Shown one piece after another: positions 31,656 to 39,778 of a stretch of DNA of 46,750 nt. The translations under genes and the position numbers were made by a program. How positions within the stretch are numbered: position 1 is the first letter of the stretch; each line of letters opens with the position of its first letter. Below the pieces are notes generated by a model, which was given only the letters and a program-made list of their open reading frames with translations, searched no databases and was not told where the DNA came from. Origin of the DNA: an uncultured Clostridia bacterium (GTDB lineage: Bacteria > Bacillota > Clostridia > Christensenellales > Aristaeellaceae); the NCBI GenBank assembly GCA_934647305.1, contig CAKUFI010000014.1, forward strand, positions 1 through 46,750, read 5' to 3'.

Positions 31656-31684
31656 TTGCAGAGCAAGGGAAATGCTGATATAAT
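31656..31684 (+). promoter_or_regulatory. Promoter of the nagA operon
   Basis: TTGCAG (31656-31661), 17-bp spacer and a perfect TATAAT (31679-31684), 62 bp upstream of nagA. Confidence 0.83.
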
Positions 31685-31746
31685 AGAAGCATGGAAGTAT
31701 GTCCACGCTGAAAAGGCGATCAATACCCGAAAGGAGTCTTTCTAAA

Positions 31747-32880
31747 ATGAAGGCAATAGTAAACGGCCGCATCGTGCTGCCCACCCGCACCCTGACCGGC
31801 AAAGCACTGCTGTTTGACGACAAGTTCCGCGCCATCGTCTCCCCCGAGGAGATCGGCGACGCGCAGGTGATCGACGCGGGCGGCAAGTACGTCGTGCCCG
31901 GCCTGATCGACATGCACATCCACGGCTACCTAGGCAACGACTCTTCCGACGGCGAGGTGAGCGAGCTGGTCGCCATGGCCGAGGGTCTGGCCAAAAACGG
32001 CGTGACCAGCTGGCTGCCCACCACCATGACCATCTCCTACGACGCGCTGCGCAAGGCCTTCGCCGCCATCCGCGAGGCCATGAAGCCGGGCGTGAACACC
32101 AAGGGCGCGACCATCCTGGGCGTGAACTCGGAAGGCCCGTTCATCTGCGTGGCCAAGAAGGGCGCGCAGAACGCGGCCTATGTCAAGCCCCTCGACGTGG
32201 AATTCCTGAAGGAGTACGCCGACATCGTGCGCGTGTTCACCGTCGCGCCCGAGGAAAAGGGCAACATGGAGGCCATCCGCCGCATCGCCGCCGAGACGAA
32301 CATGCTCATCTCCATCGGCCACAGCGACGCGACCTATGAACAGGCCGTGGACAGCATTGAGGCCGGTGTGCGCCATGCCACCCACCTGTTCAACGCCATG
32401 ACCGCGCTCACCCACAGGAAGCCCGGCGTGGTCGGCGCAGTCCTGAACGACGCGCGCGTCTCCACCGAGCTGATCTGCGACACCTATCACGTCAATCCCG
32501 CCCTCTACGAGATGGTGCACGCGCTCAAGGGCGACAAGCTGGTCATGATTACCGACTGCCTGCGCGCCGGCGGCCTCGAGGACGGCGAATACGACCTGGG
32601 CGGCCAGACCGTCGTGCTCAAGGACAACCTCTGCCGCCTGCTGGACGGCACCATCGCCGGCTCCGTGCTCACCCTCAACAAGGGCGTGTACAACGTGCTC
32701 AGGAACACCACCCTGCCCGTGCACGAGTGCGTGAAGATGGCCTCCCTCAACCCCGCCAGCGCCCTGGGCTTCGACAAGACCAAGGGCTCCATCGAGGTGG
32801 GCAAGGACGCCGACTTCTTCCTGGCCGACGAGACCTTTGACACCTTCGGCACCTTCATCGGCGGCGAACAAGTGTGCTAA
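31747..32880 (+). CDS. nagA: N-acetylglucosamine-6-phosphate deacetylase
   Basis: A 377-aa amidohydrolase that converts N-acetylglucosamine-6-phosphate to glucosamine-6-phosphate and acetate in the cytoplasm. Metal and catalytic residues are visible: H57xH59 in PGLIDMHIHG, E129 in NSEGPF, H192 in IGHSD, H213 in ATHLFNAM and catalytic D270 in MITDC. The KGAQ segment has Gln where the family usually has His. The ATG at 31747 follows AAAGGAG and gives a normal N-terminus. It begins a rightward run with a ROK-like kinase and an oxidoreductase; no intrinsic terminator was seen before the end of that run. Its stop codon is followed directly by array R5. Confidence 0.93.
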   Translation: MKAIVNGRIVLPTRTLTGKALLFDDKFRAIVSPEEIGDAQVIDAGGKYVVPGLIDMHIHGYLGNDSSDGEVSELVAMAEGLAKNGVTSWLPTTMTISYDALRKAFAAIREAMKPGVNTKGATILGVNSEGPFICVAKKGAQNAAYVKPLDVEFLKEYADIVRVFTVAPEEKGNMEAIRRIAAETNMLISIGHSDATYEQAVDSIEAGVRHATHLFNAMTALTHRKPGVVGAVLNDARVSTELICDTYHVNPALYEMVHALKGDKLVMITDCLRAGGLEDGEYDLGGQTVVLKDNLCRLLDGTIAGSVLTLNKGVYNVLRNTTLPVHECVKMASLNPASALGFDKTKGSIEVGKDADFFLADETFDTFGTFIGGEQVC

Positions 32881-33090
32881 CCGGGCAGTGCCCGGCCCCA
32901 CTTGCTGCCGCCGATTCTGGCGACGACCATTGGCCGCCATAAATTAAAGCGGCCAAGGTCTTCGAATCCGCAGGAATTCCTGCAGATTGATGGTCGGCAT
33001 TGCCGACTCATGGAGTACGAACCCGGAGGCGGTGCTGGCACCGACCACACGACCGGGCAGTGCCCGGACCCACCTGCTACCGCCTCTCCT
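32881..33090. repeat. Composite hairpin repeat array R5, starting at the nagA stop
   Basis: The hairpin CCGGGC-AGT-GCCCGG starts at 32881, the base after the nagA stop. The linker CACTTGCTGCCGCC, a central hairpin at 32925-32960 (stem GACCATTGGCCGC, loop CATAAATTAAA), an AATCCGCAGG-type hairpin to about 32990 and another CCGGGC-AGT-GCCCGG near 33051-33066 follow. From 33091 to 33250 I see nothing but the ribosome site of the next gene. Confidence 0.9.
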
Positions 33091-33250
33091 GTCGATGCCT
33101 GAGCGATAACCCGCATTTTCCAAGCATCGAAACCTGAAGCATAGCTTTCCATTAAAAGACTGCGGCAGGATTGCGGAAAACGTGAACGACGAGTCGCTCA
33201 CCCTGCCGCCATTCAGACAAAAACTAAAAACAGCAAAGGAGCATACCGAC

Positions 33251-34642
33251 ATGAACCTGAAAGTAAAAGCGGTTTTGGATCCGGCGTTTCAGCCCATGTC
33301 CGTGCTGCTGCGCGACTACAGCGCGGCGGTTCAGGCGGCGAAGAGCCAGAAGCTGGTCGTGAGCATCGTGCGCAATCAGGGCTACACCTCCTCCTACGCA
33401 ATGGACGTGTTCGCCGACGATACCGGCCATGACGAAGAGAACATCCGCGTGATCGAGCGCGTGGTCAAGACCCTGCTGTGGATCAAGGGCGGCTACAAGA
33501 TCGTCATCTCCGGCAGCAAGGTGATCTACGACGCGATTGCCGAGGCCTACAAGGTGGGCGGCGCGCGCGACTTCGACAACGACTTCATGAGCGGCGTGTA
33601 CGAGCGCCCGTTCGAGACCGAGTACATCGAGAAGGCCGAGGACGCCCCCGCGACGCACGAGGCCGCCGCGCCCGTCGGCCGCCACCTGGACGGCTGCCGC
33701 ATCGGCTTCGACGCGGGCGGCTCCGACCGCAAGGTCTCCGCGGTGGTGGACGGCGAGACCGTCTATTCCGAGGAGGTCATCTGGCACCCCAAGAAGAACA
33801 GCGACCCGCACTACCACTTCGACGGCATACTGGACGCCTTCAAGACCGCCGCGTCCAAGATGCCCCGCGTGGACGCGATCGGCGTGAGCTCCGCGGGCGT
33901 ATACATCGACAACAAGGCCATGGTCGCCTCCCTGTTCATCGAGGTGCCCAAGACTCCTGAGAACTTCGAGTTCACCAAAAACATTTACCTCAACGCCGCC
34001 AAGGCGCTCGATCCCAACGTGCCCATTGAGGTGGCCAACGACGGCGACGTGACCGCCCTGGCCGGCGCGATGGACCTGAACGACGACTCCGTGCTGGGCA
34101 TCGCCATGGGCACCAGCGAGGCAGGCGGCTACGTGGACGCTTCCGGCAACATCACCGGCTGGCTCAACGAGCTGGCGTTCGTCCCGGTGGACGCGAATCC
34201 CGACGCGATGCGCGACGAGTGGAGCGGCGACGTGGGCTGCGGCGTGAAGTACTTCTCGCAGGACGCGGTCATCAAGCTGTGCCCCGCGGCCGGCATTGAC
34301 CTGCCCGAGGAGCTGACCCTGGCCGAGAAGCTCAAGTTCGTGCAGAACCTGCAGGCGCAGGGCGACCCCCGCACCCGCGGCATCTACGAGACCATCGGCG
34401 TGTATTTCGGCTATGAAATCGCCTACTATGCCATGTTCTACGACATCAAGCACGTGCTCATCATGGGCCGCGTGACCTCCGGCACCGGCGGCGTGCTGCT
34501 GCTGGACAAGGCGAAGGAAGTGCTCGAGACCGAGTTCCCCGAGCTGGCCAAAAAGATCGCTCTCAACATCCCGGACGAGAACAGCCGCCGCGTGGGTCAG
34601 TCCGTCGCCGCGGCCAGTCTGCCCGCGATCACAGCAGGCTGA
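33251..34642 (+). CDS. ROK-like sugar kinase with extra N-terminal domain
   Basis: A 463-aa protein. Residues from about 150 form an actin-fold kinase of the ROK/hexokinase type: GFDAGGSDRKVSAVVDGE (phosphate-1), GVSSAGVYID, VANDGDVTALAGAM with the catalytic Asp, and LGIAMGTSEAGGY. The usual ROK zinc motif CxCGxxGC is not visible. The first 145 residues form a separate domain I do not recognise. By context it may phosphorylate an amino sugar before NagA acts. The ATG at 33251 follows AAAGGAG; the longer frame has no ribosome site. The stop TGA (34640-34642) is the triloop of a GCAGGC-TGA-GCCTGC repeat hairpin, so the last residues are repeat-encoded. Confidence 0.78.
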   Translation: MNLKVKAVLDPAFQPMSVLLRDYSAAVQAAKSQKLVVSIVRNQGYTSSYAMDVFADDTGHDEENIRVIERVVKTLLWIKGGYKIVISGSKVIYDAIAEAYKVGGARDFDNDFMSGVYERPFETEYIEKAEDAPATHEAAAPVGRHLDGCRIGFDAGGSDRKVSAVVDGETVYSEEVIWHPKKNSDPHYHFDGILDAFKTAASKMPRVDAIGVSSAGVYIDNKAMVASLFIEVPKTPENFEFTKNIYLNAAKALDPNVPIEVANDGDVTALAGAMDLNDDSVLGIAMGTSEAGGYVDASGNITGWLNELAFVPVDANPDAMRDEWSGDVGCGVKYFSQDAVIKLCPAAGIDLPEELTLAEKLKFVQNLQAQGDPRTRGIYETIGVYFGYEIAYYAMFYDIKHVLIMGRVTSGTGGVLLLDKAKEVLETEFPELAKKIALNIPDENSRRVGQSVAAASLPAITAG

Positions 34643-35050
34643 GCCTGCACGCACCTGCTGCCGGTCGGCAGGGCCGACTGCCACTTGCTGCCGGCAGGCT
34701 GAGCCTGCACGCACTTGCTGCCGCCGGTTCTGACGACGACCTCAGGGGCCATAAATTGAAGCCCCTGAGGTCTGCGAATCCGCCGGGCAGTGCCCGGCTC
34801 CACCTGCTGCCGCGCATCCTGGCGACGACCATTGGCCGCCATACATTAGAGCGGCCAAGGTCTTCCCCTGCCAGCACGTTTTGCGTCTGTCAGGTCTGGT
34901 CGGCGCTGCCGGTCGGCAGGGCCGACTGTCACCTGCTGTCGCCGGTTCTGGCGACGACCTAAGGGGCCATAGATCGAAGCCCCTGAGGTCTGCGAGTCCC
35001 CAGGAACCTCCTGCGGGCTGCGCGGGCGGCAGGATTCAAGCGGCAGGATT
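34634..35050. repeat. Composite hairpin repeat array R6, overlapping the ROK-gene stop
   Basis: The array begins inside the coding sequence with GCAGGC-TGA-GCCTGC (34634-34648). It contains central hairpins at 34738-34772 (stem GACCTCAGGGGC, perfect), 34827-34862 (GACCATTGGCCGC, loop CATACATTAGA) and 34956-34990 (GACCTAAGGGGC, loop CATAGATCGAA). Small hairpins include GTCGGC-AGG-GCCGAC. From 35051 to 35121 only the ribosome site AGGAGG is seen. Confidence 0.9.
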
Positions 35051-35121
35051 CAACCAAAACATACAGTCCCCCGGTTCGCTGGCCTGACCAGCTTCATTCA
35101 TTAAAGAGGAGGAAACCCCAA

Positions 35122-36219
35122 ATGGACAAGAAAGTACGCATCGGCATTATCGGCTGCGGCGGCATCGCCAACGGCAAGCACATGCCCGCCCTGAAGAAGC
35201 TGGCCAACGTGGAAATGGTCGCCTTCTGCGACATCATCGAGGAAAAGGCCGTCAAGGCCGCCAGGGAATTCGGCGTGCCCGGCGCGAAGGTCTTTACCGA
35301 CTACAAGGAGCTGCTCAAGGAGCAGGACATCGACGTGGTGCACGTGCTGACCCCCAACAAGCAGCATTCCTTCATCACCGTGGACGCGCTCGAGGCCGGC
35401 AAGCACGTCATGTGCGAGAAGCCCATGGCTATCAACTCCGCCGAGGCCAAGAAGATGATCGACGCGGCCAAGCGCACCGGCAAGAAGCTGACCATCGGCT
35501 ATCAGAACCGCTTCCGTCCCGAATGCCTGTACCTGAAGAAGGTCTGCGAGAACGGCGAGCTGGGCGACATCTACTATGCCCGCGCGCAGGCCGTCCGCCG
35601 CCGCGCCGTGCCTACCTGGGGCGTGTTCCTGGATGAGGAAAACCAGGGCGGCGGTCCGCTGATCGACATCGGCACCCACGCGCTCGACCTGACCCTGTGG
35701 GAGATGAACAACTACGAGCCGGCGATGGTCGTGGGCACCAAGTACCGTGAGCTGGCCGACACCGAAAACGCCGCCAACGCCTGGGGCAGCTGGGATCCCA
35801 AGAAGTTCACCGTCGAGGATTCCGCGTTCGGCTTCATCCGCATGAAGAACGGCGCGACCATCTACCTCGAGGCCAGCTGGGCGCTCAACACCCTGGACGT
35901 GCACGAGGCCAAGACCATCCTGTGCGGCGACAAGGGCGGCGCGGACATGATGGGCGAGGACGGCGGCCTGCGCATCAACGGCGAAAAGTACTCCAAGACC
36001 TTCGTCACCGAGCCCGACCTCAAGATGGGCGGCGCGGCCTTCTTTGACGGCGTGACCGGCGGTTCCCCCGCTGAGATCGAGGCCGCCATGTGGATCGACC
36101 ACGTGCTCGACGACTCCAAGCCGCTGGTCACCAAGCCCGAGCAGGCCTTCGTCGTCACCCAGATCCTCGAGGCCATCTACACCTCCGCGCAGACCGGCAA
36201 GCCCGTCTACTTCGACTAG
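35122..36219 (+). CDS. Gfo/Idh/MocA family oxidoreductase
   Basis: A 365-aa NAD(P)-dependent sugar dehydrogenase candidate. The Rossmann fold starts IGIIGCGGIANGKHMPAL; the EKP motif is in MCEKPMAINSAEA (about 94-106); GGGPLIDIGTHALDLTLW near 178-195 carries the conserved Asp and His of the active site. AGGAGGAAACCCCAA precedes the ATG. It follows nagA and the ROK-like gene on the same strand, with repeat arrays but no clear terminator or promoter between them, so one operon is likely. A palindromic terminator-like element (36229-36262) follows. Substrate is probably a sugar acid or amino-sugar derivative; not determinable. Confidence 0.92.
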   Translation: MDKKVRIGIIGCGGIANGKHMPALKKLANVEMVAFCDIIEEKAVKAAREFGVPGAKVFTDYKELLKEQDIDVVHVLTPNKQHSFITVDALEAGKHVMCEKPMAINSAEAKKMIDAAKRTGKKLTIGYQNRFRPECLYLKKVCENGELGDIYYARAQAVRRRAVPTWGVFLDEENQGGGPLIDIGTHALDLTLWEMNNYEPAMVVGTKYRELADTENAANAWGSWDPKKFTVEDSAFGFIRMKNGATIYLEASWALNTLDVHEAKTILCGDKGGADMMGEDGGLRINGEKYSKTFVTEPDLKMGGAAFFDGVTGGSPAEIEAAMWIDHVLDDSKPLVTKPEQAFVVTQILEAIYTSAQTGKPVYFD

Positions 36220-36224
36220 GATTA

Positions 36225-36293
36225 CGCTGGGGAGGCCGCCTTTTTGAAAAAGGCGCCTCCCCAGACCTCTCCCGGAAAACACATTGATCCGCG
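36225..36293 (+). repeat. Left copy of a 69-bp perfect inverted repeat with terminator-like palindrome
   Basis: This 69-bp segment is identical to the reverse complement of 36759-36827. It starts CGCTGGGGAGGCCGCC and contains a long near-palindrome (36229-36262: GGGGAGGC..GCCTTTTT pairing with AAAAAGGC..GCCTCCCC), then ends ACATTGATCCGCG. It follows the oxidoreductase stop by five bases and would form a very stable hairpin in RNA. Confidence 0.88.
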
Positions 36294-36758
36294 CAACGAA
36301 TTGCCATGCAGAAGTGCACTTCCCCGAATGAAACGTCTTCCGGCCTTGCCTTCTATCTAAAGGAATGCAAACGCCCAAAAGCGAAGACCCCGGCCGCATG
36401 AGAAGTCATACGGTCGGGTTTCGTTTACCTGGAACAGTCCTGCCCTGCAGCCCTCGCAGAGTGTTTCCCAATGCTGACCGGTAATCGTCATCAGGAGGCA
36501 CGATAGCAAGTGGTTGCAGGTTCAACCTGTCGGCAAGCGCCGACCCATAATCCACGGAGACTTCCGGGGATTCGAAGACTTCGAGGCCTCTAATCTATGG
36601 GCCTCGACAGTCGTCGCCTGAACCGGCGGCAGCAGGTGGCTCCGGGCACCGCCCGGCGGCGGCAGCAAGCGGCACCGGGCACTGCCCGGCGGCGGCAGCA
36701 AGTGGCTCCGGGCACTGCCCGCATTCGGGGAGCCGCACTCCTGCATGGCGATTCGTCA
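36294..36758. repeat. Region between the 69-bp inverted repeats, with array R7
   Basis: At 36378-36425 a terminator-like dyad (CGAAGACCCCGGCCG against CGGTCGGGTTTCG) is flanked by A and T runs. From about 36500 the composite array R7 contains an AATCCACGG-type hairpin, a central hairpin at 36577-36612 (stem GACTTCGAGGCC, loop TCTAATCTATG) and three CGGGCAC/ACTGCCCG-type hairpins with GGCGGCAGCA linkers (about 36635-36722). No open frame of note and no transposase are present. Confidence 0.82.
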
Positions 36759-36827
36759 CGCGGATCAATGTGTTTTCCGGGAGAGGTCTGGGGAGGCGCC
36801 TTTTTCAAAAAGGCGGCCTCCCCAGCG
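36759..36827 (-). repeat. Right copy of the 69-bp perfect inverted repeat
   Basis: Exact reverse complement of 36225-36293. Read on the minus strand it follows the permease stop (36842) by about 14 bp, just as the left copy follows the oxidoreductase stop on the plus strand. Its palindrome (36790-36823) may therefore serve as the 3' hairpin of the leftward transporter transcript. Confidence 0.88.
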
Positions 36828-36841
36828 TTCCCAGCGTTCCT

Positions 36842-37717
36842 TCAGGCCTTCACGCTGCCCGCCAGCAGGCCGGAGACGAACGCGTCCTGGGCGAAGAAGA
36901 AGAGCAGGTAGATGGGCAGAGAGCTGATCAGCGTGGCGGCCATGAGCTGGTTCCAGAAGATCTGCGCCTCGTCGCGGAAGCCGGTCAGGGCGAGCTGCAC
37001 GGTCTTCATGCGGTCGCCGCTGGTCATGACGAGCGGCCAGGTGTACTCGTTCCAGGTGCCGGTAAACTTGAGCATGCCCAGCGAGGCCAGCAGCGGCCCG
37101 CTCAGCGGCAGGTAGATGCTGACGAACTGCCTGAGCCGCCCGCAGCCATCGATCTGCGCCGCGTCGTCCAGCTCGGCGGGGAACGACACGTAGAACTGCC
37201 TGCACAGAAACACGCCGAACGAGCCCGCGATATAGGGCAGTATCAGCCCGGCATAGGTGTTCATCAGGCCCTTGCCGCCCCGCCCCAGCCAGTCGTTTCC
37301 GCCCGCGAGGGGCACGCTGCGCACCAGGTTGAACACCGGCACCAGCGTCACCTGCGCCGGAATCATCATGCCCAGCAGAATCAGCAGGAACAGGAGATTC
37401 CTGCCCTTAAACGGAATGCGCGCGAACACGAACCCGCTCATGGAGTTGATGACCAGGCTGACGACCACCGTCACGACCGTCACGATCAGGCTGTTGAGGA
37501 AGTACCTGGGCCAGTTGCCGGTCTGCATGGCGGCGACATAGTTTGAAAACTGCGGCGGCCTGGGCAGAATCACCGGCTGGGCGGAGTAGATTTCGCTCAT
37601 CGTCTGCAGCGAGACCGACAGGCTCATCAGGAACGGGAAGCCCATCAGCACCATCAGCACGGCCACGAACGCGCCCCTCGCCACGCGGAAGGCGCGGTTG
37701 TCGTTGCTCTTTCTCAT
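36842..37717 (-). CDS. Carbohydrate ABC transporter permease (MalG type)
   Basis: A 291-aa inner-membrane permease of the CUT1 sugar-import class. Six helices are visible. The EAA loop is seen in FPAELDDAAQIDGCGRLRQFVSIYLPLSGP, and the protein ends FVSGLLAGSVKA, typical of MalG-like subunits. The ATG at 37717 overlaps the upstream permease stop (ATGA), implying translational coupling; GGGAGGGG lies upstream. It works with the preceding MalF-like permease, the binding protein at 39779-41002 and an ATPase encoded elsewhere. It is the last gene of the leftward cluster. Confidence 0.93.
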   Translation of the reverse strand: MRKSNDNRAFRVARGAFVAVLMVLMGFPFLMSLSVSLQTMSEIYSAQPVILPRPPQFSNYVAAMQTGNWPRYFLNSLIVTVVTVVVSLVINSMSGFVFARIPFKGRNLLFLLILLGMMIPAQVTLVPVFNLVRSVPLAGGNDWLGRGGKGLMNTYAGLILPYIAGSFGVFLCRQFYVSFPAELDDAAQIDGCGRLRQFVSIYLPLSGPLLASLGMLKFTGTWNEYTWPLVMTSGDRMKTVQLALTGFRDEAQIFWNQLMAATLISSLPIYLLFFFAQDAFVSGLLAGSVKA

Positions 37718-38586
37718 CCGCGCTCCCCTCCCCTGTTCAGGCCCCAGGACAGCGCCGTCACCAGCGAGATAATCGCCAGCAGCACCACCGCCATCGCCGA
37801 GGCATAGCCCATCTTGAACTCGGTAAACCCGCGCAGGTAGATCTGGTGTACCAGGGTGGTGGTGGCGTAGAGCGGGTCGCCGCGGGTCATGATCTGCACC
37901 TGCTCGAAGGTCTTGAACGCGTCCACCGTGGTGGTAATGAGCACGAAGAACACCACCGGCCGCACCATGGGCAGCGTGATGCGCCACAGCTGCGTCCAGC
38001 CCGACGCGCCGTCCACCGTGGCCGCCTCATAGAGCGAGTCGTCGATCGACTGCATACCCGACAGGTAAATCAGCATGCAGTAGCCGATGTTCTTCCAGAT
38101 GTTCACGAAGATCAGACACCCCAGCGCCGTGTCCTTGTTGAACAGCCACTCCACCCCCGACGCGCCCAGCAGCCGCAGAAACTTGTTCAGAAAGCCGCTC
38201 TGCGCATCGAACATCATCAGCCAGATCATCGAAATGGCGGTCATCGAGGTGGCGTAGGGGAAGATCATCAGCATGCGCATCCACTTGACGCCCTTCATCG
38301 CGCGGTTCATCGCCGCCGCGGCCAGAAAGCCCAGCACGGTCAGCGACACGATACTGTAGGCCGCGAAGACCGCCGTGTTGCGCAGCGCCGCCAGAAACGC
38401 CTCGTCCCGAAGCAGCCTGCGGTAGTTCTTCAGGCCTACCCACGCGGCCTCCTTCAGGTTGAACGAGGTGAAGCTGTAGTAGACCGTCATCGCCGCCGGA
38501 TACAGCACGAACAGCGCGAAAAACAGCAGAAACGGCGCCAGCATCAGGTAGGCCGTGCGCGTGTCGCGGTGATTGGTTCGGTTCAT
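37714..38586 (-). CDS. Carbohydrate ABC transporter permease (MalF type)
   Basis: A 290-aa CUT1 permease. AYLMLAPFLLFFALFVLYPA forms the first helix; the EAA loop is DDSLYEAATVDGASGWTQLWRITLPMVRP. The ATG at 38586 is the family-like start, although AAAGGAG is 13 bases upstream, a loose spacing; a longer frame adds 20 residues without support. It overlaps the next permease by four bases and lies about 110 bp after the metallophosphoesterase gene. Confidence 0.92.
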   Translation of the reverse strand: MNRTNHRDTRTAYLMLAPFLLFFALFVLYPAAMTVYYSFTSFNLKEAAWVGLKNYRRLLRDEAFLAALRNTAVFAAYSIVSLTVLGFLAAAAMNRAMKGVKWMRMLMIFPYATSMTAISMIWLMMFDAQSGFLNKFLRLLGASGVEWLFNKDTALGCLIFVNIWKNIGYCMLIYLSGMQSIDDSLYEAATVDGASGWTQLWRITLPMVRPVVFFVLITTTVDAFKTFEQVQIMTRGDPLYATTTLVHQIYLRGFTEFKMGYASAMAVVLLAIISLVTALSWGLNRGGERG

Positions 38587-38697
38587 ACGGGCTGCGTATC
38601 TCCTTTCGTGGGGTGTCGCTTCAGGACATATCCGCTCAGGTATCATGGATGGACGCTCTTCCTGATATGTCGGGGCGGAGCAGTGCGCGCGCTTACA

Positions 38698-39699
38698 TCA
38701 GTACCTGAACGTCCGGCTCTCGCCCGCGCCCAGGCGAATCGCGTCCAGGCGGCGCGCCGTCCGGTCAAGCAGGAACAGGTCGAGCAGCTCCTCGCTGGCC
38801 TTTCCCCATTCGCGCTTCCACACGTCGTCCTGCAGGCAGGCGGAGCTGCTGGTCGAGACGAAGAGCACATTGTCCTCGACTGCGTCCGAATCCACATGGC
38901 TGTGGCCGCACAGGTAGGCGACCAGCTCTGCCTTCGCGCCGGTAAAATCGGCCAGCTCGCCCGCGCGGCGGTTCTTGAAGTCCTTGAGCAGCGCGGTCAG
39001 GCGGTCGAGGCCGCCCATGGTCTCGGCATAGGGCAGCGGGCCGCAGGGCACATGTCCCACCGCGAAGACCGCCCAGCCCTCGCCGCCGTCCGCAAAGCGC
39101 AGCGCCTCCTCGGCCAGCCACTTCGCCTGTGCCTCGTCGAAGCCGTACTTCACGCCCCAGCTCTGTGTCTCGGGCGAGTCGGCCTTCAGGCAGGTATCCA
39201 GCACGATCCAGCGCACCCTTTTCACCGCGTCGTCCACGTAGTAATAGGTCTCCTGGCCCGGCCGGCACACGTCCGGCGAGGTGTATTCGGAAAGCAGCTG
39301 CGCGGTCTGCGCGTAGGGCATGGTGTAGCCGCTCGTATCCTCCCAGGAGGTGCGGATGGTGAAGTCGTGATTGCCGCGCGCCAGGTACACGCCCATGTCC
39401 TTCCTCAGGCCGCCCAGCAGCTCGAGCGACTCGCGCGCGTCACGAAGGCAGTCCTCCCTTGAGCCGAACGCCCAGGGAAAGTCGCCTCCGCAGAACACCC
39501 GCTCAAGGCCGCACCGCTCGGCCAGCGCCCGCAGGAGACTGACGCAGCTCATGCTCCCGGCATGGATGTGCGTGTCGGTCACGAAGGCAAACGCCGCGTC
39601 ATGCCTCTGCTGACTGAGCCGGGCGGCGGCCGCGTCCAGCGATTCGCTCAGATATTCGGGCACGCGCCGGGCGTTTTCCCGCTGTGTTTCGTAGCTCAT
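38698..39699 (-). CDS. Metallophosphoesterase
   Basis: A 333-aa calcineurin-like phosphoesterase. Dinuclear metal-site motifs occur in order: FVTDTHIHAG (DxH), CGGDFPW (GGD), LARGNHDF (GNHD), VGHVP (GH) and LCGHSHVDSD (GHxH). It has no signal peptide, so it is cytoplasmic. It lies between the binding-protein and permease genes of a sugar transporter, an unusual place, suggesting it may act on a phosphorylated or phosphodiester product of the imported glycan. Substrate is unknown. The ATG at 39699 follows AAAGGA; the upstream open frame overlaps the binding-protein gene and is not coding. Confidence 0.87.
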   Translation of the reverse strand: MSYETQRENARRVPEYLSESLDAAAARLSQQRHDAAFAFVTDTHIHAGSMSCVSLLRALAERCGLERVFCGGDFPWAFGSREDCLRDARESLELLGGLRKDMGVYLARGNHDFTIRTSWEDTSGYTMPYAQTAQLLSEYTSPDVCRPGQETYYYVDDAVKRVRWIVLDTCLKADSPETQSWGVKYGFDEAQAKWLAEEALRFADGGEGWAVFAVGHVPCGPLPYAETMGGLDRLTALLKDFKNRRAGELADFTGAKAELVAYLCGHSHVDSDAVEDNVLFVSTSSSACLQDDVWKREWGKASEELLDLFLLDRTARRLDAIRLGAGESRTFRY

Positions 39700-39720
39700 G
39701 GCCTGTCCTTTCTGCGCGAA

Positions 39721-39754
39721 GAATCCGAAAACCGGTCGCCCGGTCTTCGGATTC
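39721..39754 (-). promoter_or_regulatory. Intercistronic hairpin after the second binding-protein gene
   Basis: Arms 39721-39735 and 39740-39754 form a 15-bp stem (GAATCCGAAGACCGG, one G-U on the minus-strand RNA) closed by a GCGA tetraloop of the GNRA class. It lies between the binding-protein stop and the metallophosphoesterase start, without a T-run, suggesting message stabilisation rather than termination. Confidence 0.75.
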
Positions 39755-39778
39755 ACGTTTTTGGAAATGCCTGTGCGA

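Noticed and set aside
31039..31678. Several overlapping frames with recurring segments such as NLWRPMVVARTGG
   Set aside because: They are translations of the composite hairpin repeats in all frames; there is no ribosome site and the repeated peptide follows the DNA repeat period.
36225..36827. Insertion sequence bounded by 69-bp inverted repeats
   Set aside because: The 465-bp interior has no transposase frame, no target-site duplication was recognised, and each repeat is better explained as a 3' hairpin of the neighbouring gene.
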